DNA from: an uncultured Chiayiivirga sp.
Lineage (GTDB): Bacteria > Pseudomonadota > Gammaproteobacteria > Xanthomonadales > Xanthomonadaceae
DNA: 64,000 bases
Direction: 5' to 3'
Assembly (NCBI GenBank): GCA_934525595.1
Contig: CAKSZJ010000013.1
Coordinates: 25,680 to 89,679, forward strand
Part shown: positions 38,121 through 45,529 of the stretch, one piece after another
Layout: each line of letters begins with the position of its first letter
Numbering within the stretch: position 1 is the stretch's first letter
The notes under the pieces: generated by a model
Databases searched by the model: none
Seen by the model: only the letters and a program-made list of their open reading frames with translations
What the model was told of the DNA's origin: nothing
Translations under genes and position numbers: made by a program

Positions 38121-39434
38121 ATGTTTGGCTATTACCTCAAACTGGCCCTGCGCAGCCTGCGCCGCAACCCGGTGTTGACCGCGTTGATGGTGCTGTCGAT
38201 TGCCGTGGGCATTGGCGCGGCGATGACTACGTTGACGCTGTATGTGGTCTTGTCCGGTGATCCGATTCCACACAAGAGCGGGCAGTTGTTCTACCCGCAG
38301 ATTGAGCCGCGCAGCTTGGGCGAGAAGGGTGTCCCGGACCAGGAACCGCTCGAACAGATGACCCGCTACGATGCCGAGGAATTGCTTCGCCAGGCACGCG
38401 GTGATCGCCAGGCGTTGATGTCCGCTGGCTCGGTCACGATCCTTCCCGATGCTCAGGCTATGCAGCCGTTCCGGGCGCAGGCGCGCTATGCCTCGGCCGA
38501 TTTTTTCGCGATGTTCGACGCGCCGCTGCACGAGGGTCGGGCCTGGGGGCGGGATGAGGACGCAGCACGGGCGCGCGTGGCGGTGATCAGTTACGAGCTG
38601 GCCCAACGCCTGTTTCCCGATGGGGATGCGATCGGACAGACGCTACGACTTCCGCAGGGGACGCTGCAGATCGTCGGCCTGCTCGACGACTGGTCATTGA
38701 ATCCACGTTTCTACGACCTGACCAGCCGCCGTTTCGGCGGTGCCGAGCAGGTGTTCATTCCATTTTCGACCTCGCGTGATCTGAAGCTGGGCACACAAGG
38801 GAGCATGAACTGCTGGGGCAGAACCAACCAGGCCGAGGGCGGCAGTCATGGCGTCAATGCGCCCTGTGCCTGGGTGCAGTATTGGGTGGAGCTGGATACG
38901 CCCGGCAAGGCGGTTGCCTATCTGGATTATCTTGCCGACTATTCCAACCAGCAGCGCGCCGCGGGCCGCTTCGACGCGCCGACCAATGTACGCCTGCGCG
39001 ATGTGATGGCATGGCTGGATTACAACCGGATCGTGCCCAATGATGTGCGCTTGCAGATGTGGCTGGCCTTCGGTTTCCTGCTGGTATGCCTGGTCAACAC
39101 GGTTGGCCTGCTGCTGGCCAAGTTCCTGCGCCGCAGCGGCGAGATCGGTGTGCGTCGTGCGCTGGGCGCATCACGCGGCGAAATCTTCCGACAGTGCCTG
39201 GTCGAGGCCGGTGTGATCGGCCTGGGTGGCGCGGTGCTGGGCCTGGGCCTGGCGGCCATGGGCTTGTGGTTGGTGCGGCAACAACCCGATGACTACGCAA
39301 GGCTGGCACAACTGGATGTATCCATGCTGCTGACCACCTTCGCCCTGGCCGTGACGGTGAGTCTGCTGGCAGGCCTGCTGCCTGCCTGGCGGGCGATGCA
39401 GGTGGCGCCTGCACTGCAGTTGAAGACGCAATGA
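38121..39434 (+). CDS. FtsX/MacB-type ABC permease, type A copy 1
   Basis: 437 residues from the ATG at 38121. One N-terminal membrane helix (about 20-45, LTALMVLSIAVGIGAAMTTL), a large periplasmic MacB-like core (about 50-310), then three C-terminal helices of the FtsX domain (WLAFGFLLVCLVNTVGLLL; the EIGVRRALGASRGEIFRQCL segment that contacts the ATPase; a last helix near 400). Closely similar in length, order and motifs to the gene at 40849 (shared HKSG/QKSG, MNCWGR/MNCFGR, VPFS/IPFS segments), so a paralogue. Confidence 0.92.
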   Translation: MFGYYLKLALRSLRRNPVLTALMVLSIAVGIGAAMTTLTLYVVLSGDPIPHKSGQLFYPQIEPRSLGEKGVPDQEPLEQMTRYDAEELLRQARGDRQALMSAGSVTILPDAQAMQPFRAQARYASADFFAMFDAPLHEGRAWGRDEDAARARVAVISYELAQRLFPDGDAIGQTLRLPQGTLQIVGLLDDWSLNPRFYDLTSRRFGGAEQVFIPFSTSRDLKLGTQGSMNCWGRTNQAEGGSHGVNAPCAWVQYWVELDTPGKAVAYLDYLADYSNQQRAAGRFDAPTNVRLRDVMAWLDYNRIVPNDVRLQMWLAFGFLLVCLVNTVGLLLAKFLRRSGEIGVRRALGASRGEIFRQCLVEAGVIGLGGAVLGLGLAAMGLWLVRQQPDDYARLAQLDVSMLLTTFALAVTVSLLAGLLPAWRAMQVAPALQLKTQ

Positions 39435-39439
39435 AACCG

Positions 39440-39594
39440 GGATTGGGGATGGGTGATTGGTGATTCGCAAGAGCAAAAGCCTGCGCACCTCCACGACGCC
39501 ACCGATCCCGCTTTTACGAATCCCGAATCCCGAATCCCGAATCCCGAATCACGAATCACGAATCACGAATCACGAATCCCATTCCCCATTCCCG
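39440..39594 (+). repeat. Heptanucleotide repeat array between permeases A1 and B1
   Basis: Left arm GGGATTG, GGGATGG, GTGATTG, GTGATTC (39440-39467). A unique core carrying GCAAGAG follows, then the right arm of nine contiguous heptamers at 39518-39580 (four CGAATCC, four CGAATCA, one CGAATCC) and two CATTCCC units to 39594. The arms are inversely complementary in part. The array ends 11 bp before the ATG of permease B1. A matching but diverged array is in the same position of the second copy (42157). Confidence 0.9.
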
Positions 39595-39605
39595 ACCGCT
39601 TATCC

Positions 39606-40823
39606 ATGAACATTCGCCCCATTCTGTCCACCTTGCGCCGCCACAAGACCGCCGCCGGCCTGATCGTGCTGGAGATCGCACTGAGCTGCGCGATCATCAG
39701 CAATGCGATCTTCCTGATCGGCAGCCGCGTGGAGCACATGCAGCGCACGAGTGGCATTGCGGAGGCCGAGCTGGTCTTCATCAGTGCCAGCAGCCTGAGG
39801 CCGGAGCTCGATGCCGATGTCATGCGGCGCGAGGATCTGGCGGCGCTGCGTGCCGTGCCTGGTGTGACGGCGGCCAGCAGCGTGAACCAGATCCCCTTTG
39901 GCGACAATGTCTGGGCCTCGGGCGTCAAGCTGGATCCGGACCAGGTCGACTCGACCTTGCACGTTTCGACCTATATGGATGATGGCCATTTGATCGAAAC
40001 TCTTGGCTTGCGCGTGATCGAAGGTCGGGCTTTCGAGGATGACGAATTCCAGGAACTGAGTGCCGTCGAGGCATCCGACGGGTCGGCGCGCATTGCCTCG
40101 GTGGTGCTCAGCCAGGCGTTGGCCGAGCATTTGTTCCCGCACGCGAGCGCACTGGGTCATGATTTTTTTATCTGGGGCGACAGCCCCACCCGGGTGGTTG
40201 GCGTGATCGAAAACCTGATGGCCCCAGGATCAGGACGGACCTTGGCCGAGAATTACCACACCGCCCTGTTTCCGGTGCGTGTGTCCAATGGTGACTACGC
40301 ATTGCGGACCGACCCACAGCGCCGTGAGGAAGTGCTGGAAGCCGCGGTTGCCGCGTTGAATGCAGTCGATCCCAACCGGATCATCAGCGTGCGCAAGAGC
40401 GTCGAAAACATGCGCCACGATCATTACAGCCGTGATCGCGCCGTGGTCTGGCTGTTGTTGGTCGTGTGCGTATCGCTGCTGGCGGTAACCGCATTCGGTA
40501 TCGTCGGCCTGGCCAGCTTCTGGGTGCAACAGCGCACCCGGCAGATCGGTGTGCGGCGTGCACTGGGAGCTACGCGCGCGCAGATCCTGCATTACTTCCA
40601 GATCGAGAATCTGCTGCTGGTGACCATTGGCATCGTGCTCGGCATGGCGCTGGCCTATGCCATCAATCAATGGCTGATGGTGCAGTACGAACTGCCGCGC
40701 CTGCCCTTGTCCTATCTGCCATTGGGCGCGGTGGTGTTGTGGTTGCTTGGGCAGATCGCGGTGTTCGGACCGGCGCGCCGCGCCGCCAGCGTGCCTCCGG
40801 CCATCGCCACTCGCACGGCCTGA
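39606..40823 (+). CDS. FtsX/MacB-type ABC permease, type B copy 1
   Basis: 405 residues from the ATG at 39606; the upstream frame only translates the heptad array. It starts NIRPILSTLRRHKTAAGLIV with one membrane helix (about 20-40). A periplasmic core (about 45-285) and three C-terminal helices with QIGVRRALGATRAQILHYFQ and a final VLWLLGQIAVFGPARRAASV segment follow. Paralogue of the gene at 42276. Type A and type B permeases probably form a heterodimer around the single ATPase. Confidence 0.9.
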   Translation: MNIRPILSTLRRHKTAAGLIVLEIALSCAIISNAIFLIGSRVEHMQRTSGIAEAELVFISASSLRPELDADVMRREDLAALRAVPGVTAASSVNQIPFGDNVWASGVKLDPDQVDSTLHVSTYMDDGHLIETLGLRVIEGRAFEDDEFQELSAVEASDGSARIASVVLSQALAEHLFPHASALGHDFFIWGDSPTRVVGVIENLMAPGSGRTLAENYHTALFPVRVSNGDYALRTDPQRREEVLEAAVAALNAVDPNRIISVRKSVENMRHDHYSRDRAVVWLLLVVCVSLLAVTAFGIVGLASFWVQQRTRQIGVRRALGATRAQILHYFQIENLLLVTIGIVLGMALAYAINQWLMVQYELPRLPLSYLPLGAVVLWLLGQIAVFGPARRAASVPPAIATRTA

Positions 40824-40848
40824 TGACGAGAAACCCAAGGATTTCTAC

Positions 40849-42153
40849 ATGTTTGTCTACTACTTCAAATTGGCCCTGCGCAGCTTCCGCCGCAACAAGG
40901 TACTGACCGCGCTGATGGTGCTGGCGATCGCGCTGGGAATCGGTGCGACGATGACCACGTTGACGGTGTTCAAGGTGCTGTCCGGTGATCCGATTCCGCA
41001 AAAGAGCGGGCGCTTGTTCTACGTGCAGCTCGATCCATACACCCGCGAGGGTTACCGGCCTGGTGAAGAACCGGAGTGGCAGCTGACCCGCTACGATGCG
41101 GAGGAACTGTTGCGCCAGAAGCGTGCGCCGCGCCAAGCGCTGATGAGCGGTGGTGGCGGCATCGTCGATCCGCGCGTGGAGTCGCTCAAGCCGTTCCGTG
41201 TCGACATGCGTTACAACTCGGCCGATTTTTTCCCGATGTTCGATACACCCTTCCTGTTCGGACAGGGCTGGGGCGATGCTGATGATACCGACCACGCCCG
41301 CTTCGCGGTGATTGGCAAAGCCCTCAACGAAAAACTGTTCCAGGGTGCCAATAGCGTGGGCCAGGATCTGTTGGTGGAGGGCCACGCGTTGCGCATCACC
41401 GGCGTGCTGGATACCTGGTCACCCACGCCCAAGTTTTACGATCCCAATACCGGTACGTTCGGTGCCAACGAGGAAGTGTTCATTCCTTTCAGCACGGCGT
41501 TGGATCTCAAGCTGGGGCGCAACGGAAACATGAACTGCTTTGGTCGTGAAATCGTCAACGACATGCAGGCGTTGAACGTACCCTGCGCCTGGATCCAGTA
41601 TTGGGTGGAGTTGGATGCACCGGCTGATGCATCCGCATTCAAAGCTTATCTGGACAATTATTCCGAGCAGCAGCGCGCCGCAGGTCGTTTTGAGCGTCCG
41701 CCCAACACCCGCTTGCGCAACGTGATGGCCTGGCTGGACTACCAAGGCGCCGTGCCCGGCGATGTGCGTTTGCAGTTGTGGCTGGCCTTTGGCTTTTTGC
41801 TGGTTTGCCTGGTCAATACTGTGGGCTTGCTGCTGGCCAAGTTCCTGCGCCGCAGCGGCGAGATCGGCGTGCGCCGCGCGTTGGGTGCCAGCCGCAGGGA
41901 AATCTTCACGCAATGCCTGATCGAAGCCGGAACGGTTGGCCTGGCCGGTGGTTTGCTCGGCCTGTTGTTTGCGCTGGGCGGATTGTGGGCCGTGCGCCAG
42001 CGCCCCACCGACTACGCCGTGCTGGCGCATCTGGATGGTTCGATGCTGCTGCTGACCTTCCTGCTGGCACTTGTCGCCAGCCTGCTGGCTGGCGTATTGC
42101 CCGCCTGGCGAGCCATGCAAGTGACACCCGCGATTCAGCTGAAGAGTCAGTGA
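40849..42153 (+). CDS. FtsX/MacB-type ABC permease, type A copy 2
   Basis: 434 residues from the ATG at 40849. Same architecture as the gene at 38121: an N-terminal helix in LTALMVLAIALGIGATMTTL, a periplasmic core, then the FtsX domain with EIGVRRALGASRREIFTQCL. By eye the FtsX domain is nearly identical between the two copies while the periplasmic core is more diverged (for example Asp/Arg-rich DPYTREGYRPGEEPEWQL here). That is the pattern expected if the substrate-facing part has diverged. 25 bp after permease B1. Confidence 0.92.
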   Translation: MFVYYFKLALRSFRRNKVLTALMVLAIALGIGATMTTLTVFKVLSGDPIPQKSGRLFYVQLDPYTREGYRPGEEPEWQLTRYDAEELLRQKRAPRQALMSGGGGIVDPRVESLKPFRVDMRYNSADFFPMFDTPFLFGQGWGDADDTDHARFAVIGKALNEKLFQGANSVGQDLLVEGHALRITGVLDTWSPTPKFYDPNTGTFGANEEVFIPFSTALDLKLGRNGNMNCFGREIVNDMQALNVPCAWIQYWVELDAPADASAFKAYLDNYSEQQRAAGRFERPPNTRLRNVMAWLDYQGAVPGDVRLQLWLAFGFLLVCLVNTVGLLLAKFLRRSGEIGVRRALGASRREIFTQCLIEAGTVGLAGGLLGLLFALGGLWAVRQRPTDYAVLAHLDGSMLLLTFLLALVASLLAGVLPAWRAMQVTPAIQLKSQ

Positions 42154-42156
42154 GGA

Positions 42157-42269
42157 CGGGAATGGGGAATCGGGAATCGCAAGAGAGGCTTGTCGCAAGA
42201 CGTGAAGGTCGCAGCCAGCTCGAACCCCGAACCCCCATTCCCCATTCCCCATTCCCCATTCCCGGCCAT
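42157..42269 (+). repeat. Heptanucleotide repeat array between permeases A2 and B2
   Basis: Left arm GGGAATG, GGGAATC, GGGAATC (about 42157-42179), then a core beginning GCAAGAG as in the first array, then the right arm CGAACCC x2 followed by four CCATTCC-type heptads up to about 42265. It occupies the same place relative to its genes as the array at 39440, with a shorter and different unit mix. Confidence 0.85.
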
Positions 42270-42275
42270 CAACCC

Positions 42276-43499
42276 ATGGAAATTCGACCGATTCTTTCCA
42301 CCTTGCGCCGCCACAAGACGGCGACGGCACTGATCGTGCTGGAGATCGCATTGAGTTGCGCGATCATCTGCAATGCCCTGTTCATCGTCAGCCAGCGCCT
42401 TGCTGTGCTGAATCTGCCCAGCGGTGTGGATGAAAAGCATCTGATCGAAATCGGCTTGGGCGGCATCGGCGAGCAGACCGATGCCGATGCCCGCAGTGCC
42501 GAGGACCTGGCCGTGCTACGCGGCATTCCCGGTGTGGAATGGGTGGCTATCAGCAACCAGTTGCCATTCCAGAACGGCAGTTGGAATACCTCGCTGGCGC
42601 TCAGCCCCGAGCAGGAAGTCCCCACGCTCAGTGCTGCCCAGTACATGGTGGGCGAGGACACGCTGGCGACGATGGGCCTGAGGTTGGTGGCAGGCCGCGA
42701 TTTCAATGCCGATGAGTACAAGAGCAGCGCCGTGCTCGAGGGCATGGAAGACATGAGTGGTTTGAGTTCACCGATTATCCTCAGTCAACCCGCTGCCGAC
42801 AATCTGTTTCCCGATGGTGATGCGGTTGGCAAGACCGTATACATGGCCAATATCCCGCTGACCATCGTCGGGGTGGTTGAAACGCTGCTGCGCCCGAACA
42901 TGATGGGCGGCAACCGCACTTACTCGGTGATGCTTCCGACCCGCATGAACTTCGCCAACGGTGGCCGTTACCTGATTCGCGTCGCCGATCCGGCGCGCCG
43001 TGCCGAAGTGCTGGAGCAGGCGCTGGCAGCATTGGACAGGAACGACCCGAGCCGCCTGGTCTGGCGCAAGCAAACCTATGAGGAAGGCCGCGCCAACTAT
43101 TTCGCCAATGACCGTGACATGATCGGCTTGTTGCTGATGGTGTGTGGTTTGTTGCTGCTCGTGACCGCGCTGGGCATCGTCGGGCTGACCAGCTTCTGGG
43201 TGGGCCAGCGCAGCCGCCAGATCGGGGTTCGTCGCGCATTGGGTGCCACGCGCGGGCAGGTGCTGCGCTATTTCCAGCTGGAGAACTTCCTGCTCACCGG
43301 CTGCGGCATCGCGTTCGGGCTTGGCCTGGCGTTCGGGCTCAACCAATGGCTGATGGCGCAGTACGAGTTGGCGCGCCTGCCCTTGGCCTATCTGCCCGTT
43401 GGTGCGCTGACGCTGTGGCTGCTGGGTCAGATCGCGGTGTTCGGGCCGGCGCGCCGCGCCGCCAGCGTGCCGCCGGCCATCGCCACCCGCAGCGCGTGA
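42276..43499 (+). CDS. FtsX/MacB-type ABC permease, type B copy 2
   Basis: 407 residues from the ATG at 42276. Starts EIRPILSTLRRHKTATALIV, nearly identical to copy 1. The FtsX domain (QIGVRRALGATRGQVLRYFQ) and the last 30 residues (LWLLGQIAVFGPARRAASVP) are again almost unchanged, while the periplasmic core differs. It is the last transport gene of the operon; the toxin-antitoxin module begins 38 bp later. Confidence 0.92.
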   Translation: MEIRPILSTLRRHKTATALIVLEIALSCAIICNALFIVSQRLAVLNLPSGVDEKHLIEIGLGGIGEQTDADARSAEDLAVLRGIPGVEWVAISNQLPFQNGSWNTSLALSPEQEVPTLSAAQYMVGEDTLATMGLRLVAGRDFNADEYKSSAVLEGMEDMSGLSSPIILSQPAADNLFPDGDAVGKTVYMANIPLTIVGVVETLLRPNMMGGNRTYSVMLPTRMNFANGGRYLIRVADPARRAEVLEQALAALDRNDPSRLVWRKQTYEEGRANYFANDRDMIGLLLMVCGLLLLVTALGIVGLTSFWVGQRSRQIGVRRALGATRGQVLRYFQLENFLLTGCGIAFGLGLAFGLNQWLMAQYELARLPLAYLPVGALTLWLLGQIAVFGPARRAASVPPAIATRSA

Positions 43500-43517
43500 A
43501 TGCGGATGTGTTACATT

Positions 43518-43539
43518 ATGACCATAGTCCCATGGTCAT
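43518..43539 (+). promoter_or_regulatory. Palindromic operator candidate of the toxin-antitoxin module
   Basis: Perfect dyad ATGACCAT (43518-43525), AGTCCC spacer, ATGGTCAT (43532-43539). It overlaps two in-frame ATGs of the antitoxin gene and lies directly upstream of the GTG at 43550. Autoregulation through such a dyad is usual for Phd/YefM antitoxins. Confidence 0.6.
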
Positions 43540-43783
43540 GGTTATTCGTGTGGAAACCCATATCTCGAAATCGCAATTCAAGGCCCGGGCGCTGGAGTAC
43601 TTCCGCCAGGTGGAGGCCGATGGCAAGCCCATCGTCGTGACCGATCACGGCAAGCCGACGCTGGAAATCCGCCCCTACCAGCCGCGTGATCGCGATCCGC
43701 TGAGCCTCCTGCGCGGAACCCTGTTGCGCTACGAGGCACCCACCGAGCCGGTGGCGTCGGATGAATGGGAGGCGCCGGGTTGA
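43538..43783 (+). CDS. Type II antitoxin, Phd/YefM family
   Basis: 81 residues from the ATG at 43538. Other possible starts are the ATG at 43532 and the GTG at 43550; the last aligns best with family members beginning just before HISKSQFKARALEYFRQVE and leaves the operator outside the gene. The N-terminal half is the DNA-binding/dimer part with VTDHGKPTLEIRPY. The C-terminal tail (about 55-81) would bind and block the toxin. The stop overlaps the toxin start (TTGA). GC content is slightly below that of the flanking two-component genes. Confidence 0.88.
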   Translation: MVIRVETHISKSQFKARALEYFRQVEADGKPIVVTDHGKPTLEIRPYQPRDRDPLSLLRGTLLRYEAPTEPVASDEWEAPG

Positions 43784-44178
43784 TCGTCCTGGATACCCAT
43801 GCGTTGCTGTGGTGGGTTGCAGGCGAACATGCCGCGCTCTCGTCCACTGCGCTGCGGGCCATCGAAGCCGAGCGCGAAGGCGGCCGCATTGCCGTTTCCT
43901 CGATCAGCGCGTGGGAGCTGGCGATGCTGGTCACGCGCGGGCGCGTGGCGCTGTCCGTCGATGTCGGCCAATGGCTGGCGCTGGTCGGGCAGATCGAAGC
44001 CGTGGAGTTCGTGCCGGTGGACAACACCATCGCGATCCAGAGCGTGGAACTGCCCGGTGACTTCCACAAGGACCCTGCGGATCGTCTGATCGTGGCTACC
44101 GCGCGCGTGCTCGACGCACCGCTGGTCACCGCCGACGAAAAGATCCACGCCTACCCGCATCTGCGCACGACCTGGTAA
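43780..44178 (+). CDS. vapC: Type II toxin, PIN-domain ribonuclease (VapC family)
   Basis: 132 residues from a TTG at 43780, preferred because GGGAGG lies seven bases upstream; the ATG at 43765 would overlap this site. Acidic PIN residues are visible: Asp5 in VLDTHALLWW, Glu in ISAWELAML, Asp in DPADRLIVATA and Asp in TADEKI. Predicted Mg2+-dependent RNase held in check by the upstream antitoxin. It ends 2 nt before the response-regulator gene, so the module is wedged tightly between the permeases and their presumed regulators. Confidence 0.9.
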   Translation: MIVLDTHALLWWVAGEHAALSSTALRAIEAEREGGRIAVSSISAWELAMLVTRGRVALSVDVGQWLALVGQIEAVEFVPVDNTIAIQSVELPGDFHKDPADRLIVATARVLDAPLVTADEKIHAYPHLRTTW

Positions 44179-44180
44179 CC

Positions 44181-45518
44181 ATGCCCACGATCCTCGTCAT
44201 CGACGACAACCCCGCCGTCATCACCGCGCTGGAGACGCTGTTTTCCTTGCACGACATCCGGACGCTGGGTGCCGATTCGCCCGAGGCGGGCCTGGAAGCA
44301 CTGCGCGGCGACGGCGTGGACCTGGTGATCTCGGACATGAACTTCCGTGCCGACACCACGTCCGGCGAGGAAGGCGTTGCTCTGTTCCGCAGGATTCGGG
44401 AGCGCAATCCGGACATGCCGGTGATCCTGCTCACGGCCTGGACGCATCTCGAAGCGGCGGTGGAACTGGTCAAGGCCGGCGCCGCCGATTACCTGGGCAA
44501 ACCCTGGGACGACCAAAAGCTGCTCACCTGCGTGAACAACCTGCTGGAACTGGCGCAGACCCGGCGCGAACTGGCCGAACACCGCAACGGCGAGCGCCAT
44601 CGACGTGATGCGCTGGCCACGGGCAACGACCTGCGTGGGCTGGTCTATGCCGATCCGGCCAGCGAGGCGTTGCTTTCCCTGGCCCTGCAGGTCGCGCGCT
44701 CGGAACTGCCGGTACTCATCACCGGGCCGAATGGCGCCGGCAAGGAAAAGTTCGCGGAGATCACCCACTACAACTCGCCGGTACGCAGCGGCCCGTTCGT
44801 GGCGGTGAACTGCGGCGCGTTGCCGCACGACCTGATCGAGGCCGAATTGTTCGGCGCAGAACCCGGGGCGTTCACCGGCGCGGGCAACAAACCGCGCGCA
44901 GGAAAGTTCGAAGCCGCCGATGGCGGCACCCTGTTCCTCGATGAAATCGGCACCTTGCCGCTGGCCGGGCAAGTGAAGCTCCTGCGCGTGCTGGAGACCG
45001 GGCGCTTCCAGCGCCTGGGCAGCAACAGCGAGCGCAGCGTGAAGGTGCGCGTGGTCAGCGCCACCAATGCCGACTTGCCGGCGCTGATCGCCGAAAGCCG
45101 GTTTCGCGAGGATCTTTTCTACCGCCTCAACGGCATCGAACTGCGCCTGCCGCCACTCAGCGACCGGCCACGCGACATCCTGCCGCTGGCGCGGCATTTC
45201 CTGCCTGAGGGAAAGCAGTTTTCAGACGGTGCGGAACGTGCGCTGCTCGCCCACGCCTGGCCGGGCAACGTGCGAGAACTTCGCAATGCGGTGCAGCGCG
45301 CGGCGCTGCTTTCCGCAGAGCGCATCGACGCACCGGCGCTCGGCCTGGTCGCACCTGCCGTCGCGGTTGCAGCGGCGGCCAGCGAGCCGGATCGCGCCGC
45401 CATCGAAGCCGCCTTGCAGCGCGCCGGCGGCGTGCTGGCACAGGCGGCGGCGGAACTGGGCCTGTCGCGGCAGGCGCTGTACCGGCGCCTCGACCGCCTC
45501 GGCATTTCGCGCGATTAG
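44181..45518 (+). CDS. Sigma-54-dependent response regulator (NtrC class)
   Basis: 445 residues. Receiver 1-120 with Asp9/Asp10, phosphoacceptor Asp52 (LVISDMNF) and Lys107 (GKPW). The AAA+ domain (about 150-380) has Walker A TGPNGAGKE (181-189), the sigma-54 contact loop GAFTGA (229-234), Walker B LFLDEIG (251-257) and the FREDLFYRL and WPGNVREL segments. A Fis-type helix-turn-helix is at about 410-442 (LAQAAAELGLSRQALYRRLD). With GAFTGA intact it should activate RpoN promoters; the only such promoter seen in the window is at 36089. The following kinase gene is its likely partner. Confidence 0.95.
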   Translation: MPTILVIDDNPAVITALETLFSLHDIRTLGADSPEAGLEALRGDGVDLVISDMNFRADTTSGEEGVALFRRIRERNPDMPVILLTAWTHLEAAVELVKAGAADYLGKPWDDQKLLTCVNNLLELAQTRRELAEHRNGERHRRDALATGNDLRGLVYADPASEALLSLALQVARSELPVLITGPNGAGKEKFAEITHYNSPVRSGPFVAVNCGALPHDLIEAELFGAEPGAFTGAGNKPRAGKFEAADGGTLFLDEIGTLPLAGQVKLLRVLETGRFQRLGSNSERSVKVRVVSATNADLPALIAESRFREDLFYRLNGIELRLPPLSDRPRDILPLARHFLPEGKQFSDGAERALLAHAWPGNVRELRNAVQRAALLSAERIDAPALGLVAPAVAVAAAASEPDRAAIEAALQRAGGVLAQAAAELGLSRQALYRRLDRLGISRD

Positions 45519-45529
45519 GCGTGCCGGCA

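Noticed and set aside
39518..39580. Possible CRISPR-like array
   Set aside because: The units are seven bases long and contiguous with no spacers, and no cas genes are present.
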